64,000 bases of DNA from Anaerocolumna sp047777345 (GCA_047777345.1 JBKEEJ010000013.1:1-64000), one strand, 5' to 3'. Positions 8,855 through 17,629 are shown, numbered from the stretch's first letter. Made by a program: numbers and translations. Notes: a model not told the origin generated them from the letters alone.

Positions 8855-9606
8855 TTATTTATTCCATTGCTTCTTTATGTCATTGTATAAGTTTCGTGTT
8901 TTTGAACTATCTCTAAAGTTCAAAATAATATAACTATTCCTATATTTAATGGTAATGTAAGGTGGAGTCCCCCTATTAATATACAACTTTACAATCCCAA
9001 TTTCGTTTAGTTCAAAATTACCTTTTAATATATTTCCAAAATCAAATCCATTTGTCTTTCTTTTAATTTCTGGTAAAGTATCGACCAATGATATATCTTT
9101 TATCTCACTTACATTTAGTTTTGTCCCATAAATACCATTAATTTCTATAAAACCGTCTTTTACAATAACTTTCTGCTCCATACTCCCGTAAATAATAGTG
9201 CCTGCAGCAAAAGTGAAAATAAGCATTAAAATTCCAATATTAATAACAACACTTGTTTTAAGTTTTCCGTCTGGTCTTTTCGAATTATTATCATATTTTT
9301 TGTGCTCCAATAAGAAAATATGAAGCAATAAAAAATATAGACCCATAGACCCAAGAGAAATAGCAAACCCTATAAATATCCCAAAATAGTTTAATATGCA
9401 GCCTATCAACAAAACCCTGCAATAATAAAGCAGAAGTTCCCTGTAAACTTACTTAACCCAGCAATATCAATATTCTTTTTCTTTTCTTTCGATGAAGTAT
9501 TATATCCAGATATCAACCAGTAACATTTTTTATATTTAATAAGAATACCAAAAACAATGAAAATCAAAATTATTGAAGACATTAAAACTATCACAGAAAG
9601 CGGCAT
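8855..9606 (-). pseudogene. DUF3784-type membrane protein with PH-like tail, frameshifted
   Basis: The first 66 codons (from ATG 9606) give a membrane helix and the DUF3784 hallmark LISGYNTSSKEKKK followed by AGLSKFTGNFCFIIAGFC. The frame stops at 9406. One base over, the chain continues LLIGCILNYFGIFIG through two more hydrophobic segments and ends in a soluble beta-rich domain (KVIVKDGFIEINGIYGTKLN) like bacterial PH domains. The two parts normally form one protein, so a one-base loss in TTTTGTTG near 9409 is the simplest reading. Translation of the second part from an overlapping TTG is an alternative. It is a cargo gene of unknown function. Confidence 0.6.
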
Positions 9607-9686
9607 TTTACAACCTCCCTAATGACATCATAAAAATACTCTTCTACTTTTATTAATACTACTGTTTCACATAATATAAATATATA

Positions 9687-10464
9687 TTATGTTTGATAAC
9701 TATTTTTTAAATTGATTCCTTTTTTCAATAAAATCTCGTAAAGAGAAATTGTATGTTCTACAAACCTTACCAAATGTGGAAATGTTGCTTGAGTATTCAT
9801 TTCATTTTGTCCATTAATAATCTCTCTGGTATCCTCAATATTTTCTCTTAATCTATGAACAATTTGCTTTATATCATAATCAGGTTCATATAAAAGAATT
9901 TGAGGGATTAAGTTCATAGTAATATCAAAAAAATTCTTTTTGAATAAATCTGATTCGTATATCTCGACTGCTATATGAGAAAGAGATGTATAATAAGGTA
10001 AATCCGGATTATTTCGTGCTTTTGCATATGTTTCTAAATCAATCGTACTCATTATTTCATGTAGTAATTTTAGACCCTTAAGCCCTTCTTCCGTATGTTC
10101 AAATGCGCTAAATAATGAATCAAGATAATCAAAATCAAATGTTTTATCTTTTACAACATCTATAAATTGATATCTCATTTCAATTTCAGTAGTGCATTCA
10201 GTTAACCTTTTAATAATACTCTTATAAGTATATTTCAGTAACTCTCTCTTTAATTGCACATCTTTCTTATCATAGAGAGATTTTATCAAAAGATAAAACA
10301 AATAACTTGTTATATACCCTATTGCTATTTGATACATGAAATTAAATACTTCACCACCATGAATAGGGCCAATCATAATTTCTGGAATGTCAATTGTGAT
10401 GATATAACTTATACACAATATTACGCTTAAAAAAAATATTAGTAAAAGGTATAAATCAGAATGG
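9687..10464 (-). pseudogene. Membrane-anchored helical protein, 5' end displaced by IS
   Basis: About 250 codons remain. An N-terminal hydrophobic helix (DLYLLLIFFLSVILCISYII) and a second one (FMYQIAIGYITSYLFYLLIK) are followed by a long cytosolic helical domain (from QLKRELLKYTYKSI). The frame is open up to the IS boundary at 10465 with no good start. Beyond the other IS end, 11797-11750 on the minus strand reads MKNKLVFLKNKNNSGP with GGTGAT ahead, a plausible lost N-terminus, though the frames do not rejoin perfectly. I know no family. Proteins with this layout often act as small-cargo sensors or effectors, but that is not shown here. Confidence 0.5.
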
Positions 10465-10530
10465 TGTTAGTATATAACTATGGACACGGAAAGTTGAACA
10501 TTCTATAATATAACAAAGGAGTGTTCAATC

Positions 10531-10809
10531 ATGGCAAAAAAACAAAAATCCTATACACCAGAATTCAAGCAGCAGATTGTAGACCTGCGTATTAAGGCTG
10601 GAAAAGGTATAACAGAATTATCTAACGAATATGGCGTTCCAAAGGGCACAATCTCTACCTGGGTAAAGCTTCTTTCCCCAATACAGGTTTCAGAGACAGA
10701 AACTATTTCTATGAAAGAGTATAAGGCTCTTCAAAAGAAAATGAAGGAACTAGAGATAGAAAATGAAATATTAAAAAAAGCTACCGCCATATTTGCCAAA
10801 AATCAATAG
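10531..10809 (+). CDS. IS150-type OrfA
   Basis: 92-residue DNA-binding subunit: helix-turn-helix (SNEYGVPKGTISTWVKLLSP) followed by a leucine-zipper-like coil (MKELEIENEILKKATAIF). AAAGGAG precedes the ATG. The gene ends inside the start region of OrfB and shares the slippery A-run with it. Confidence 0.9.
   Translation: MAKKQKSYTPEFKQQIVDLRIKAGKGITELSNEYGVPKGTISTWVKLLSPIQVSETETISMKEYKALQKKMKELEIENEILKKATAIFAKNQ
10773..10779 (+). other. Slippery heptamer for OrfA-OrfB frameshift
   Basis: A AAA AAA in the OrfA reading phase, followed by G. A -1 shift puts ribosomes into KKSYRHICQKSIAEYV and on into OrfB, the standard IS3-family way of making the OrfAB transposase. Confidence 0.7.
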
Positions 10810-10817
10810 CTGAGTAC

Positions 10818-11678
10818 GTGTCCTTTATTCAAGCTAATCTTGATAATTATACTGTTAAACAAATGTGCAAGGTACTTAAGTTTCCTCGCAGTACTTATTA
10901 TGCCGTAATTAATCATGTTATATCGCAAAGAGAAATTGATTACAACAAACTTAGTGATGAAGTTAAATATTACTATGACAAATCTAAGGGGCGTTACGGT
11001 GCTATTAAGATACAGCGAGATCTTGAAGAAGCTGGTATCCCTTGTTCTGTTAAAAGAGTGCAAAGACATATGGCTAAGCTTGGTCTTCGCAGTGTTGTAG
11101 TACGCAAATATAAGTATCAAAATAACCAAGGTAAGGTTCCAGACGATAAGGAAAATATACTAAATCGTGATTTTACTACTACAACAATAAACCAAAAATG
11201 GGTTACTGACATTACGTATATACATGTTCTTAAAGAGGGCTGGACTTATCTAGCATCAGTTATGGACTTATATAATAGGAAAATCATCGGTTATTCATAT
11301 GGTAAAAATCCAACTGCCGAATTAGCTAAAAAGGCTGTAGAAAATGCATGTCTCAATGTAGAAGATACTACAGGTATTATCCTTCATTCAGATTTAGGCA
11401 GCCAATATACAAGCGCAGTATTTGAGGATATGCTTATAGAAAAAAATATGAAGCATTCCTTCAGCAGAAAGGGAAATCCTTATGATAATGCTTGTATGGA
11501 ATCCTTCCATTCTGTATTAAAGAAGGAAGAAGTATACTTAAATACATATCATACATTTGAAGAGGCTAAAACAGCTATCTTTGAATATATAGAGTCTTGG
11601 TATAACCGCAGAAGGAGGCACAGTGCGCTGGATTATAAAACCCCACAGCAGGTTGAAGATGAGATTCTTGCAGCTTAG
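10818..11678 (+). CDS. IS150-type OrfB, DDE transposase domain
   Basis: 286 residues counted from GTG 10818, normally translated as the OrfAB fusion through the upstream frameshift. An HTH_21-like start (SRYG equivalent: SKGRYGAIKIQRDL) precedes the RNase-H fold catalytic core. The first Asp is in VTDITYIH, the second in LHSDLGSQYTS, and the Glu is in MESFHSVLKKEE with the family YIESWYNRRRRHSALDYKTP end. All catalytic residues are present, so the copy could be active. Confidence 0.92.
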   Translation: MSFIQANLDNYTVKQMCKVLKFPRSTYYAVINHVISQREIDYNKLSDEVKYYYDKSKGRYGAIKIQRDLEEAGIPCSVKRVQRHMAKLGLRSVVVRKYKYQNNQGKVPDDKENILNRDFTTTTINQKWVTDITYIHVLKEGWTYLASVMDLYNRKIIGYSYGKNPTAELAKKAVENACLNVEDTTGIILHSDLGSQYTSAVFEDMLIEKNMKHSFSRKGNPYDNACMESFHSVLKKEEVYLNTYHTFEEAKTAIFEYIESWYNRRRRHSALDYKTPQQVEDEILAA

Positions 11679-12027
11679 TAATCTTTCTCTACGTATTAAT
11701 ATCATGCAGAGAGAAAATGTTCAACTTTTTGTGTCCAAAGTATTGACATAGGTCCAGAATTGTTTTTATTTTTCAAAAATACAAGTTTATTTTTCATAAT
11801 CTTTATCACCATTTCAATATATCCTTTATTTTTTTTTTAGTGTTAAAAGTTACAACAAATACCAAACTGATTAAAGTTTCATTTTATTTTGACTTCTTTT
11901 TTTATACTATTTTTCATGTATAACTCGTTGATAAATCTGTAGATAATTCTTAATATAAAGCAACTGTGTTTTCTATTTTTCGATTATATCATATGCATTT
12001 TAATAAATTATCCAAATATTACAATTC

Positions 12028-13035
12028 TTATAAACCCATATCCTCCAGCACTCTTTTAACCTCCTCTACCACCTGCTTCCTATACCTGTTCCCTACTCCC
12101 ACCATATTTACGATTGTATAAACTCCAAAGTCTTTTCCTTCTTCCTTCAACTTCCTGACTGCCCACTGTATCCGTCTCTTGTGCAAATCCACAGGGGTTT
12201 CAATCACAGAGTTGGTAAACTCCTTTGTCAGTGGTAATTTATCTAGTTGCAAATCGAAACTCTTAAGTCCTGACTTAGTTTTAATCAACCGCAGGCTAAT
12301 TCTTTGAGGTTTTTCATCGCTTTCTAAAATTTCCTGAACAGTTTGCTTAACATGCTGTAAGATTTCCTTGTCCCTAGTTTCCCAATCAACATTACTGTAA
12401 GCCTGAATATATTTCTTTGCGGGAGTGTTTTTCTCCCACCACTCCCTGTCATTTTTACATAGCCAGACACAGGTATATTTGGCCAGCCGACGCAACTCAA
12501 GCCTACCTTTATCTGGATTTTCCCTGACTATCTGAAGCCATTTTTCCCTGTGAAACCGTTTCTTGATTTCAAACTCCGCAGAACTGATGCCCTTTTCCTC
12601 TGCTGTCTTTCCACTTTTCCCTTGCTCCTTTTTAAAAGCGTACCTTTTCACAGTTTTAATATCCGCATTAAGTCTCGCTGCAACTTCCTGAATGCTCATG
12701 CCGCTTTCAAGCAATTCCCGAACCTTAGCCTCCCACAAAGGTCCATACTTTACAACCCTGACAAACCTGCGCTGCTCCTTACCCCTTTCACCTTGCTCCT
12801 TTGTCACTGTTTCCATATACTCAAACCCACAGGAACAGGAGAAAAATCCATTCACATTTTTATTCCTGCGGCGGTACTTTATCAACAGGTTTTCCACTAC
12901 AGGCTCAAGAAAGTGGTCGGCGGCAGGATTTAGGCAAACCCAGGGTCCTTCTCTGAAAGGTCTGTAATTTAACTCTTTTATAAAAAGTTCATCTGCTCCT
13001 ATACCTAAAAACCTTGCCAGTACCAGACAATAACT
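12028..13035 (-). pseudogene. TnsD/TniQ-type target-selection protein, N-terminus lost
   Basis: 335 open codons. From 13035 the frame reads LARFLGIGADELF, REGPWVCLNPAADHF and FFSCSCGFEY (zinc-finger cysteines), then the TnsD C-terminal module: a helix-turn-helix (SIQEVAARLNADIKTVKRYA), RLELRRLAKYTCVWLCKND, VDWETRDKEILQHVK and RRIQWAVRKLKEEGKDFGVY. In Tn7, TnsD binds a fixed sequence at the 3' end of a host gene and recruits TnsC and TnsB. The first 200-250 residues of a full TnsD are missing. The reading stops at an in-frame TAA exactly where the repeat array begins. An internal ATG exists at 12897, but homology clearly extends upstream of it. Confidence 0.75.
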
Positions 13036-14260
13036 TTATTTTCATTTTAATAGGACTTTCCTTTCTAGTAAAAATATTTTTTGTTTCTAAATTATAATCT
13101 ATATGACTTTTGAAACAGAAAAAACAGGGCATGTTCTATAGGAAATGCAAATAAATTCCTTACATGAACTCCCTACAATTACCAATCACCTTATACCTTA
13201 AACCCATATCAAATCTCGTATTTCCAATGTTTGTCCTTGTTCCTTATACCTTTCAATGCCACAACTTTATTTTTATTATGAAAGAACTTTAACATCCGTA
13301 AAAATACCTTTTCTTTTTCTAGAATTTCTTCTTCATCATTTTTGAAACAGAAAAATATGCCAAGTTATTATAAAAAGTAAATAATGTCCTAATTCTTTTC
13401 CCTTTTATCCCCATTTCCCTTGTATTTTATATACTTTATCCCCATTCTTGTATCAAGAAATGTGGATAAAACCTTAATATAAGGACTTTATTTTCATTTT
13501 GATAGAACTTTACCGCTTATGAAACAACTTTTCTGTTTCTGATAATTTTAAACATATCATTTTTAGAAACAGAAAAAAAGTCCTATGTTATATCTAAAAA
13601 GTAAATAAAGTCCTATTACAAATTACCTTTATTTCCCATTTATCTTGTGTCTTGGAACTCTATTAACTCCAGTATTTTCAACACTTTCCCTTATTCCTTA
13701 TCCCTTTAGATAATACAACTTTATTTTATTTTTGAAACAACTAATTAAGCCCTATTTTAAGCCTAAAATATTTCCTATTTTCCTTACCCCTTTTTCCTTA
13801 ATCCTAACTATATGTAATCCAAATAAACTTCTTTCCTTTTTCAAATAAACTCCTTTCACAAATCCCCCTCAAACCCTTGAAAATACTGGCTTGTTATTCT
13901 CTTCCAATTTCCCATTTAATTCCTTTTTCCTTATTCCTTACTTCCTAAAGTCCTTTCATTCCTCAATTTTTAGGGCAAAAAATGAAAATAAAGTGCTTTT
14001 AGGATTGAGGGTTAAGGGGGAGGGTTAAGGAGAGATTTTACCCATTTTTCATTCCATTTTCTTTTCCATTCAATCTTCTAATCCATTGATTTTTCTGGCT
14101 TTTAGCCTTATTCCTTGTTCCTTATCCCTTAAAACTAATACATAAAAAAACATGGCCTACAGGGCTTTTCTTCTCCCTAATAAACCATGTTTTCTGCAAG
14201 AACTTTATTTTCTTCCTATCGATAATTTGCAAAATGATAGGAGTTTATTTGATGTAGACA
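13030..14260 (-). repeat. Right-end array with tandem units of about 230 bp
   Basis: Three diverged tandem units begin near 13032, 13263 and 13483, with a partial fourth near 13717. Each has ACTTTATTTTCATTTT, then about 90 bp later GAAACAGAAAAA, then a convergent AAATAA(A/T)GTCCTA copy. Further single motifs lie at 13824-13858, 13985-13999 and 14201-14250, up to the terminus at 14260. No ORF is supportable here. The unit length of 220-235 bp is not a CRISPR spacing. Candidate TnsB-binding array, unusually long for a Tn7-like end. Confidence 0.55.
14148..14193 (-). terminator. Terminator downstream of recR, inside the element end
   Basis: AAACATGG (14148-14155) pairs with CCATGTTT (14186-14193), with an inner AGGG/CCCT pair. 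On the minus strand the hairpin is followed by TTTTTTT. The recR operon transcript now ends within the transposon terminus. Confidence 0.7.
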
Positions 14261-14274
14261 GCATATATCTTCCA

Positions 14275-14871
14275 TTACAGCTCAACCCGGCCTTCCAAGG
14301 CTCTTAGCAAAGTAACTTCATCAATATATTCCAAATCCCCGCCTACCGGCACACCGCTTGCAATCCGGGTTACTTTAATTCCGGTGGGCTTTATCAGTTT
14401 GCTGATATACATTGCAGTGGTTTCTCCCTCAAGACTTGAGTTTGTGGCTATAATCACTTCTTCCACATCGCCCTGTAACCGCTGCATTAATTCTTTTAAT
14501 TTAATATCATCCGGGCCTATGCCAAGCATTGGCGAAATTGCCCCGTGAAGGACATGATAAACTCCCTCATACTTGCCGGTTTTTTCATAAGCTGCCAGAT
14601 CTCTGGGGTTTTCAACTACCATTATAACTTTTTTGTTACGCTTATCACTGGCACATATAGGACACAATTCACTGTCCGTTAAGGTATAGCAATTGGAGCA
14701 ATATCTTACATTCTTCTTTGCTTCCGTAATTGCCTGGGCCAAATTGTTTACCTGGTCCTGGGGCATATTTATGATGTGAAACGCAAGCCTTTGCGCAGTT
14801 TTGGCTCCGATGCCCGGCAACCTAGATAACTCTTCTATTAATTTACTGATCTGGCTGCTGTAATAGTTCAT
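14275..14871 (-). CDS. recR: Recombination protein RecR
   Basis: 198 residues, normal length. Acts with RecF/RecO in loading RecA at gaps. Helix-hairpin-helix region LPGIGAKTAQRLAFH (18-32), a C4 zinc finger with Cys58, Cys61, Cys70 and Cys73 (YCSNCYTLTDSELCPIC), then a Toprim domain beginning VIMVVENPRDLAAYE. It overlaps the ybaB stop by one base (TGATG), so the two are translationally coupled. It is last in a dnaX-ybaB-recR operon, as in Bacillus, and its 3' end lies 15 bp from the Tn7-like terminus. Confidence 0.97.
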   Translation of the reverse strand: MNYYSSQISKLIEELSRLPGIGAKTAQRLAFHIINMPQDQVNNLAQAITEAKKNVRYCSNCYTLTDSELCPICASDKRNKKVIMVVENPRDLAAYEKTGKYEGVYHVLHGAISPMLGIGPDDIKLKELMQRLQGDVEEVIIATNSSLEGETTAMYISKLIKPTGIKVTRIASGVPVGGDLEYIDEVTLLRALEGRVEL

Positions 14872-15224
14872 CAGAAAGGAAATCCTCCAAGACCGCCTAA
14901 TCCGCCGGTTATGCTACTCATAACCGCCTGGGTTTCTTCATCCATTTTACGGAAAGCTTCATTTACTGCAGCCATGATTAAATCCTGAAGCATCTCAATA
15001 TCATCGGGATCCACAACTTCTTTGGATAAAGTTACTTGAGTTACTTCTTTCTTACCGGAAACTTTTACCGTTACCGCGCCGCCTCCAACTGAGGCTTCCC
15101 ATTCCTTCTCTTCCAGTTCTTTTGTTTTTTCTTCCATCTGTTTTTGCATCCTCTGAGCTTGTTTCATTAAATTATTCATGCTGCCGGGTAATGCTCCTCC
15201 CGGAAATCCGCCACGTTTTGCCAT
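14871..15224 (-). CDS. YbaB/EbfC family nucleoid-associated protein
   Basis: 117 residues. A dimeric DNA-binding protein nearly always coupled to dnaX and recR. Gly-rich start (MAKRGGFPGG), helix NNLMKQAQRMQKQMEEKTKE, beta core GGGAVTVKVSGKKEVTQVTL and C-terminal helix INDLIMAAVNEAF-like (LQDLIMAAVNEAFRKM). ATG 15224 is preferred over a TTG two codons upstream because AAAGGAG lies 9 nt before it. Confidence 0.95.
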   Translation of the reverse strand: MAKRGGFPGGALPGSMNNLMKQAQRMQKQMEEKTKELEEKEWEASVGGGAVTVKVSGKKEVTQVTLSKEVVDPDDIEMLQDLIMAAVNEAFRKMDEETQAVMSSITGGLGGLGGFPF

Positions 15225-15238
15225 AATCAATTCTCCTT

Positions 15239-16801
15239 TTAATCCTCATATTCAATTTCTATATTTTTAATAATTTTGGTTATATCAGGAATGTCTTCTA
15301 TATTTTCCTTTCCCTGCACCAAAAGTTGAGTTTGAATCTCAACATCCTTATGAATAAATTTAGCTATAACAGACTTTAATTCATTCATATGACTTTCCTG
15401 TGATATTAATTCCTTATCCATAGACTCAGAAAAAACCAGTAAAAGGCAACCGCCGTTTCCCACACTGGGTCTGGCATTCATCAATGCCGCTTTTGTAAGA
15501 TGTGAAGTGCCTGCCACAATGTTATTCCAGTTCTTAGCCACTTCCTGTAATTCTTCCGGCAAAGCCTTAGGCAGCACTTCCGGCTTTTTTTCTTCTTTGG
15601 CAGGTTTTACCGGCTTGTCCGATCCATTTCCTGCTTGTACTACTATACCTTTTTCCAATTTATTCTCAACTGCTCTGAGTCTGCTTAGAATATCTTCGTA
15701 ACCGGTTTCCATCTGAGGCCTGCATAATTTAATTAAAGCCACCTCAACCAGAATTCTTTTCTGGGAAGCATATTTAATCTGATTGGACAAATCGGAAAAA
15801 ATACGGATATACCGAATTAATGTTTCCACATCAATCTTTTCTGCCTGCCGTTTCAAAACAGCCATATTTTCCGTTGACACTTCAATAACATCGGAAGCAT
15901 CCTCCGAAGTCTTAACCAGTAAAAGATTGCGCAAATACCAGGTAAAATCCAGCGTAAACTGAGATAATTCCTTGCCCTTAATAATAAGTTCCTCCAATAG
16001 CCCTAAGGAACCGGCTACATTTTCATCCAGTATAAGATCAAGAAGCCTTGCAAATACTTCAATATCCACAGCGCCTAAGACTTCCAGTACATTATCATAA
16101 GTAAGCTTTTGTCCAAAATAAAAAGCAATACATTGATCCAAGAGACTTAATGCATCCCTTAAAGACCCGTCTCCCATTCTGGCAATGTAGCGTATTGCTT
16201 TCTCTTCTGCCTCCACACCTTCCCTCTTTATTAATTCCGTCAGTCTGTCGGCGATGGTGTCGATGGTTATACGCTTAAAATCATAACGCTGGCATCTGGA
16301 CAGAATGGTTATGGGAATTTTGTGTACTTCTGTGGTAGCTAAGATAAAAATTACATAAGAAGGAGGTTCTTCCAAAGTTTTTAACAGCGCATTAAACGCA
16401 CCTGCCGAAAGCATATGAACTTCGTCAATAATATATACTTTATATTTGCCTTCCGTAGGTGAATAACGAACTTCATCGATGATTTCCCGGATATTGTCCA
16501 CACCGTTATTCGAGGCAGCATCTATTTCAATTACATTCATTGATGTCTGATTGTTAATTGCCTTACAGGAGGAACACTCATTGCAGGGATTTCCGTCAAC
16601 GGGATGTTCACAGTTAACTGCTTTTCCTAATATTTTAGCAATAGTGGTCTTACCTGTTCCTCTGGTCCCGCAAAATAAATAAGCATGACCTATTCTGCCT
16701 GATTTTATCTGATTCTTCAAAGTGGTTACTATATGATCCTGGCCTTTTACATCATTAAAATCAGCCGGTCGGAATTTTCTGTAAAGAGCAGTATATGACA
16801 T
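15239..16801 (-). CDS. dnaX: DNA polymerase III subunits gamma and tau
   Basis: 520 residues. Clamp-loader ATPase: Walker A GTRGTGKTT (Lys51), zinc-binding Cys64, Cys73, Cys76 and Cys79, Walker B region YIIDEVHML, and sensor LATTEVHKIPITILSRCQRY. A Lys/Pro/Glu-rich linker (about 395-415) follows, then a tau-type C-terminal domain that contacts the replicative polymerase. It starts the dnaX-ybaB-recR operon, 14 bp before the ybaB ATG. A possible -1 frameshift site sits exactly in the linker (listed separately). Confidence 0.97.
   Translation of the reverse strand: MSYTALYRKFRPADFNDVKGQDHIVTTLKNQIKSGRIGHAYLFCGTRGTGKTTIAKILGKAVNCEHPVDGNPCNECSSCKAINNQTSMNVIEIDAASNNGVDNIREIIDEVRYSPTEGKYKVYIIDEVHMLSAGAFNALLKTLEEPPSYVIFILATTEVHKIPITILSRCQRYDFKRITIDTIADRLTELIKREGVEAEEKAIRYIARMGDGSLRDALSLLDQCIAFYFGQKLTYDNVLEVLGAVDIEVFARLLDLILDENVAGSLGLLEELIIKGKELSQFTLDFTWYLRNLLLVKTSEDASDVIEVSTENMAVLKRQAEKIDVETLIRYIRIFSDLSNQIKYASQKRILVEVALIKLCRPQMETGYEDILSRLRAVENKLEKGIVVQAGNGSDKPVKPAKEEKKPEVLPKALPEELQEVAKNWNNIVAGTSHLTKAALMNARPSVGNGGCLLLVFSESMDKELISQESHMNELKSVIAKFIHKDVEIQTQLLVQGKENIEDIPDITKIIKNIEIEYED
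15584..15590 (-). other. Possible programmed -1 frameshift site in dnaX
   Basis: The minus strand reads GAA AAA AAG with the heptamer A AAA AAG in correct phase at codons 404-406, identical to the E. coli dnaX slippery site. After a -1 slip the frame reads five codons (AGSAA) and stops at 15567-15569, giving a 411-residue gamma-like product. A weak hairpin can form just downstream (CCGG...CCGG, GCCT/AGGC). Confidence 0.45.
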
Positions 16802-17113
16802 ACTTGCACTACCTCTTTCATCTATAGGCCGGACAAAAACCGGCTAAATTTCTTACTCAATTTATTTTACCAATATCCCAATGGAATGTCAAAATATTTT
16901 ACAGGCAGGATGCCGGGGCATAATGACAAAATAGTACTGATTTACGTAAATGAAATGTATGTAAACATACTATAATCAACCGGATTGATATTTTATATTT
17001 TCTTTATATTCTTTTTTATATTCTTATAAATTACAACATAGAAAGTAAGCATTTATCCTGTATAATATCCTTTACAAAAAATTAGGTGTTATATCTGCCA
17101 AAGGATAGACCTG
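16802..17113. other. Intergenic region upstream of dnaX
   Basis: No gene. It contains a GCCGG/CCGGC hairpin at 16832-16849 in the dnaX leader and a GTATG-TAAA-CATAC palindrome near 16961-16974. No SRP RNA (which sits upstream of dnaX in Bacillus) could be recognised. Confidence 0.4.
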
Positions 17114-17629
17114 TCATGCATCCAGTAAATATTTTTTCTTACGCAAAGCCATTTCAATTTTATCCAAAATCTCTTCCGAATCCGCTTCCACCGTATGCAG
17201 ATGAACGCCGTCCGTCAGTTCCTTTAAGGGAACGGTATTTTTTAACTTAAATTTCTTTATGAAATCATATACGTCCTGACGGCTTTTAATAATCAGGTCC
17301 GCAGAAATTTGCCCGTAAAGCTCATGATCCACGATGACATTCAGGACTTTTCCTCCGTTGTCCACAATAGTACATAATTCATCCTCAATTTCCTCTGTGG
17401 TATGTTTCACCATATAACAACGGGTAGCCTTCTGCTTTTCGGGAAGATATATTAAATATCCCCTGGTAGTGGACAATATATTTTTATTTACCGCCCGTAA
17501 AAGAGCAATGTCCTGAACAATAACCTGCCTGCTGACTCCAAGTTTCTTAGCCAAATCACTTCCGGAGACAGGTTCTTTGGCTTTTAGCAGAAGCTCTACA
17601 ATTTTTTCCCGACGTTTCTGCCCTTCCAT
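17114..17629 (-). CDS. niaR: NiaR-type repressor of NAD biosynthesis
   Basis: 171 residues. Winged-helix HTH_11 at the N-terminus (REKIVELLLKAKEPVSGSDL, KKLGVSRQVIVQDIALLRA) followed by the 3H ligand-binding domain, whose histidines appear in VKHTTEEIEDEL, DHELYGQ and LTDGVHLHTVEA. Known members bind nicotinic acid/nicotinamide and repress niacin uptake or de novo NAD genes. ATG 17629 is chosen for its AAAGGGG site and typical family length, and the longer reading to 17692 lacks one. No nad or niaX gene is nearby, so the regulon lies elsewhere. Confidence 0.9.
   Translation of the reverse strand: MEGQKRREKIVELLLKAKEPVSGSDLAKKLGVSRQVIVQDIALLRAVNKNILSTTRGYLIYLPEKQKATRCYMVKHTTEEIEDELCTIVDNGGKVLNVIVDHELYGQISADLIIKSRQDVYDFIKKFKLKNTVPLKELTDGVHLHTVEADSEEILDKIEMALRKKKYLLDA

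Larger units (their letters stand above)
10465..11748 (+). mobile_element. IS3-family (IS150-type) element, apparently intact
   Basis: About 1.28 kb. The ends read inward as TGTTAGTATATAACTATGGA and TGTCAATACTTTGGACACAA. Both orfA and orfB are open, with an A7 frameshift run between them. The ends match the defective copy at 5547-6793, so two relatives of the same IS sit 3.7 kb apart in opposite orientation. If the true boundaries are set slightly inward, ACC flanks both sides (minus strand) as a 3-bp target duplication, which is plausible but not certain. Confidence 0.85.
8105..14260. mobile_element. Remnant of a Tn7-like transposon beside recR
   Basis: Both ends begin TGT when read inward: TGTGTAAACATCAAATAAAC at 8105 and TGTCTACATCAAATAAACTC reading back from 14260. 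They share the 15-mer ACATCAAATAAACTC. Inside each end lie many copies of an AAATAAAGTC(C/G)TT motif, as expected of TnsB-binding arrays. A TnsD/TniQ-type gene fragment lies next to the right array. The right terminus is 15 bp beyond the recR stop, a Tn7-like placement. No tnsA, tnsB or tnsC remain, and the 5-bp flanks (CCTTC left, GCATA right) do not match, so the element is degraded or rearranged. Cargo: a DUF3784-like membrane protein, another membrane protein and an IS. Confidence 0.6.

Noticed and set aside
12550..12967. Two plus-strand ORFs of 91 and 127 residues
   Set aside because: They are antisense shadows of the TnsD-like gene without ribosome sites.
13030..14230. CRISPR array
   Set aside because: Repeats are spaced 220-235 bp apart, diverged, and occur in both orientations. 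No short regular spacers and no cas genes.
16802..17113. SRP RNA gene upstream of dnaX
   Set aside because: The position fits Bacillus synteny, but no conserved SRP apical hairpin could be seen.
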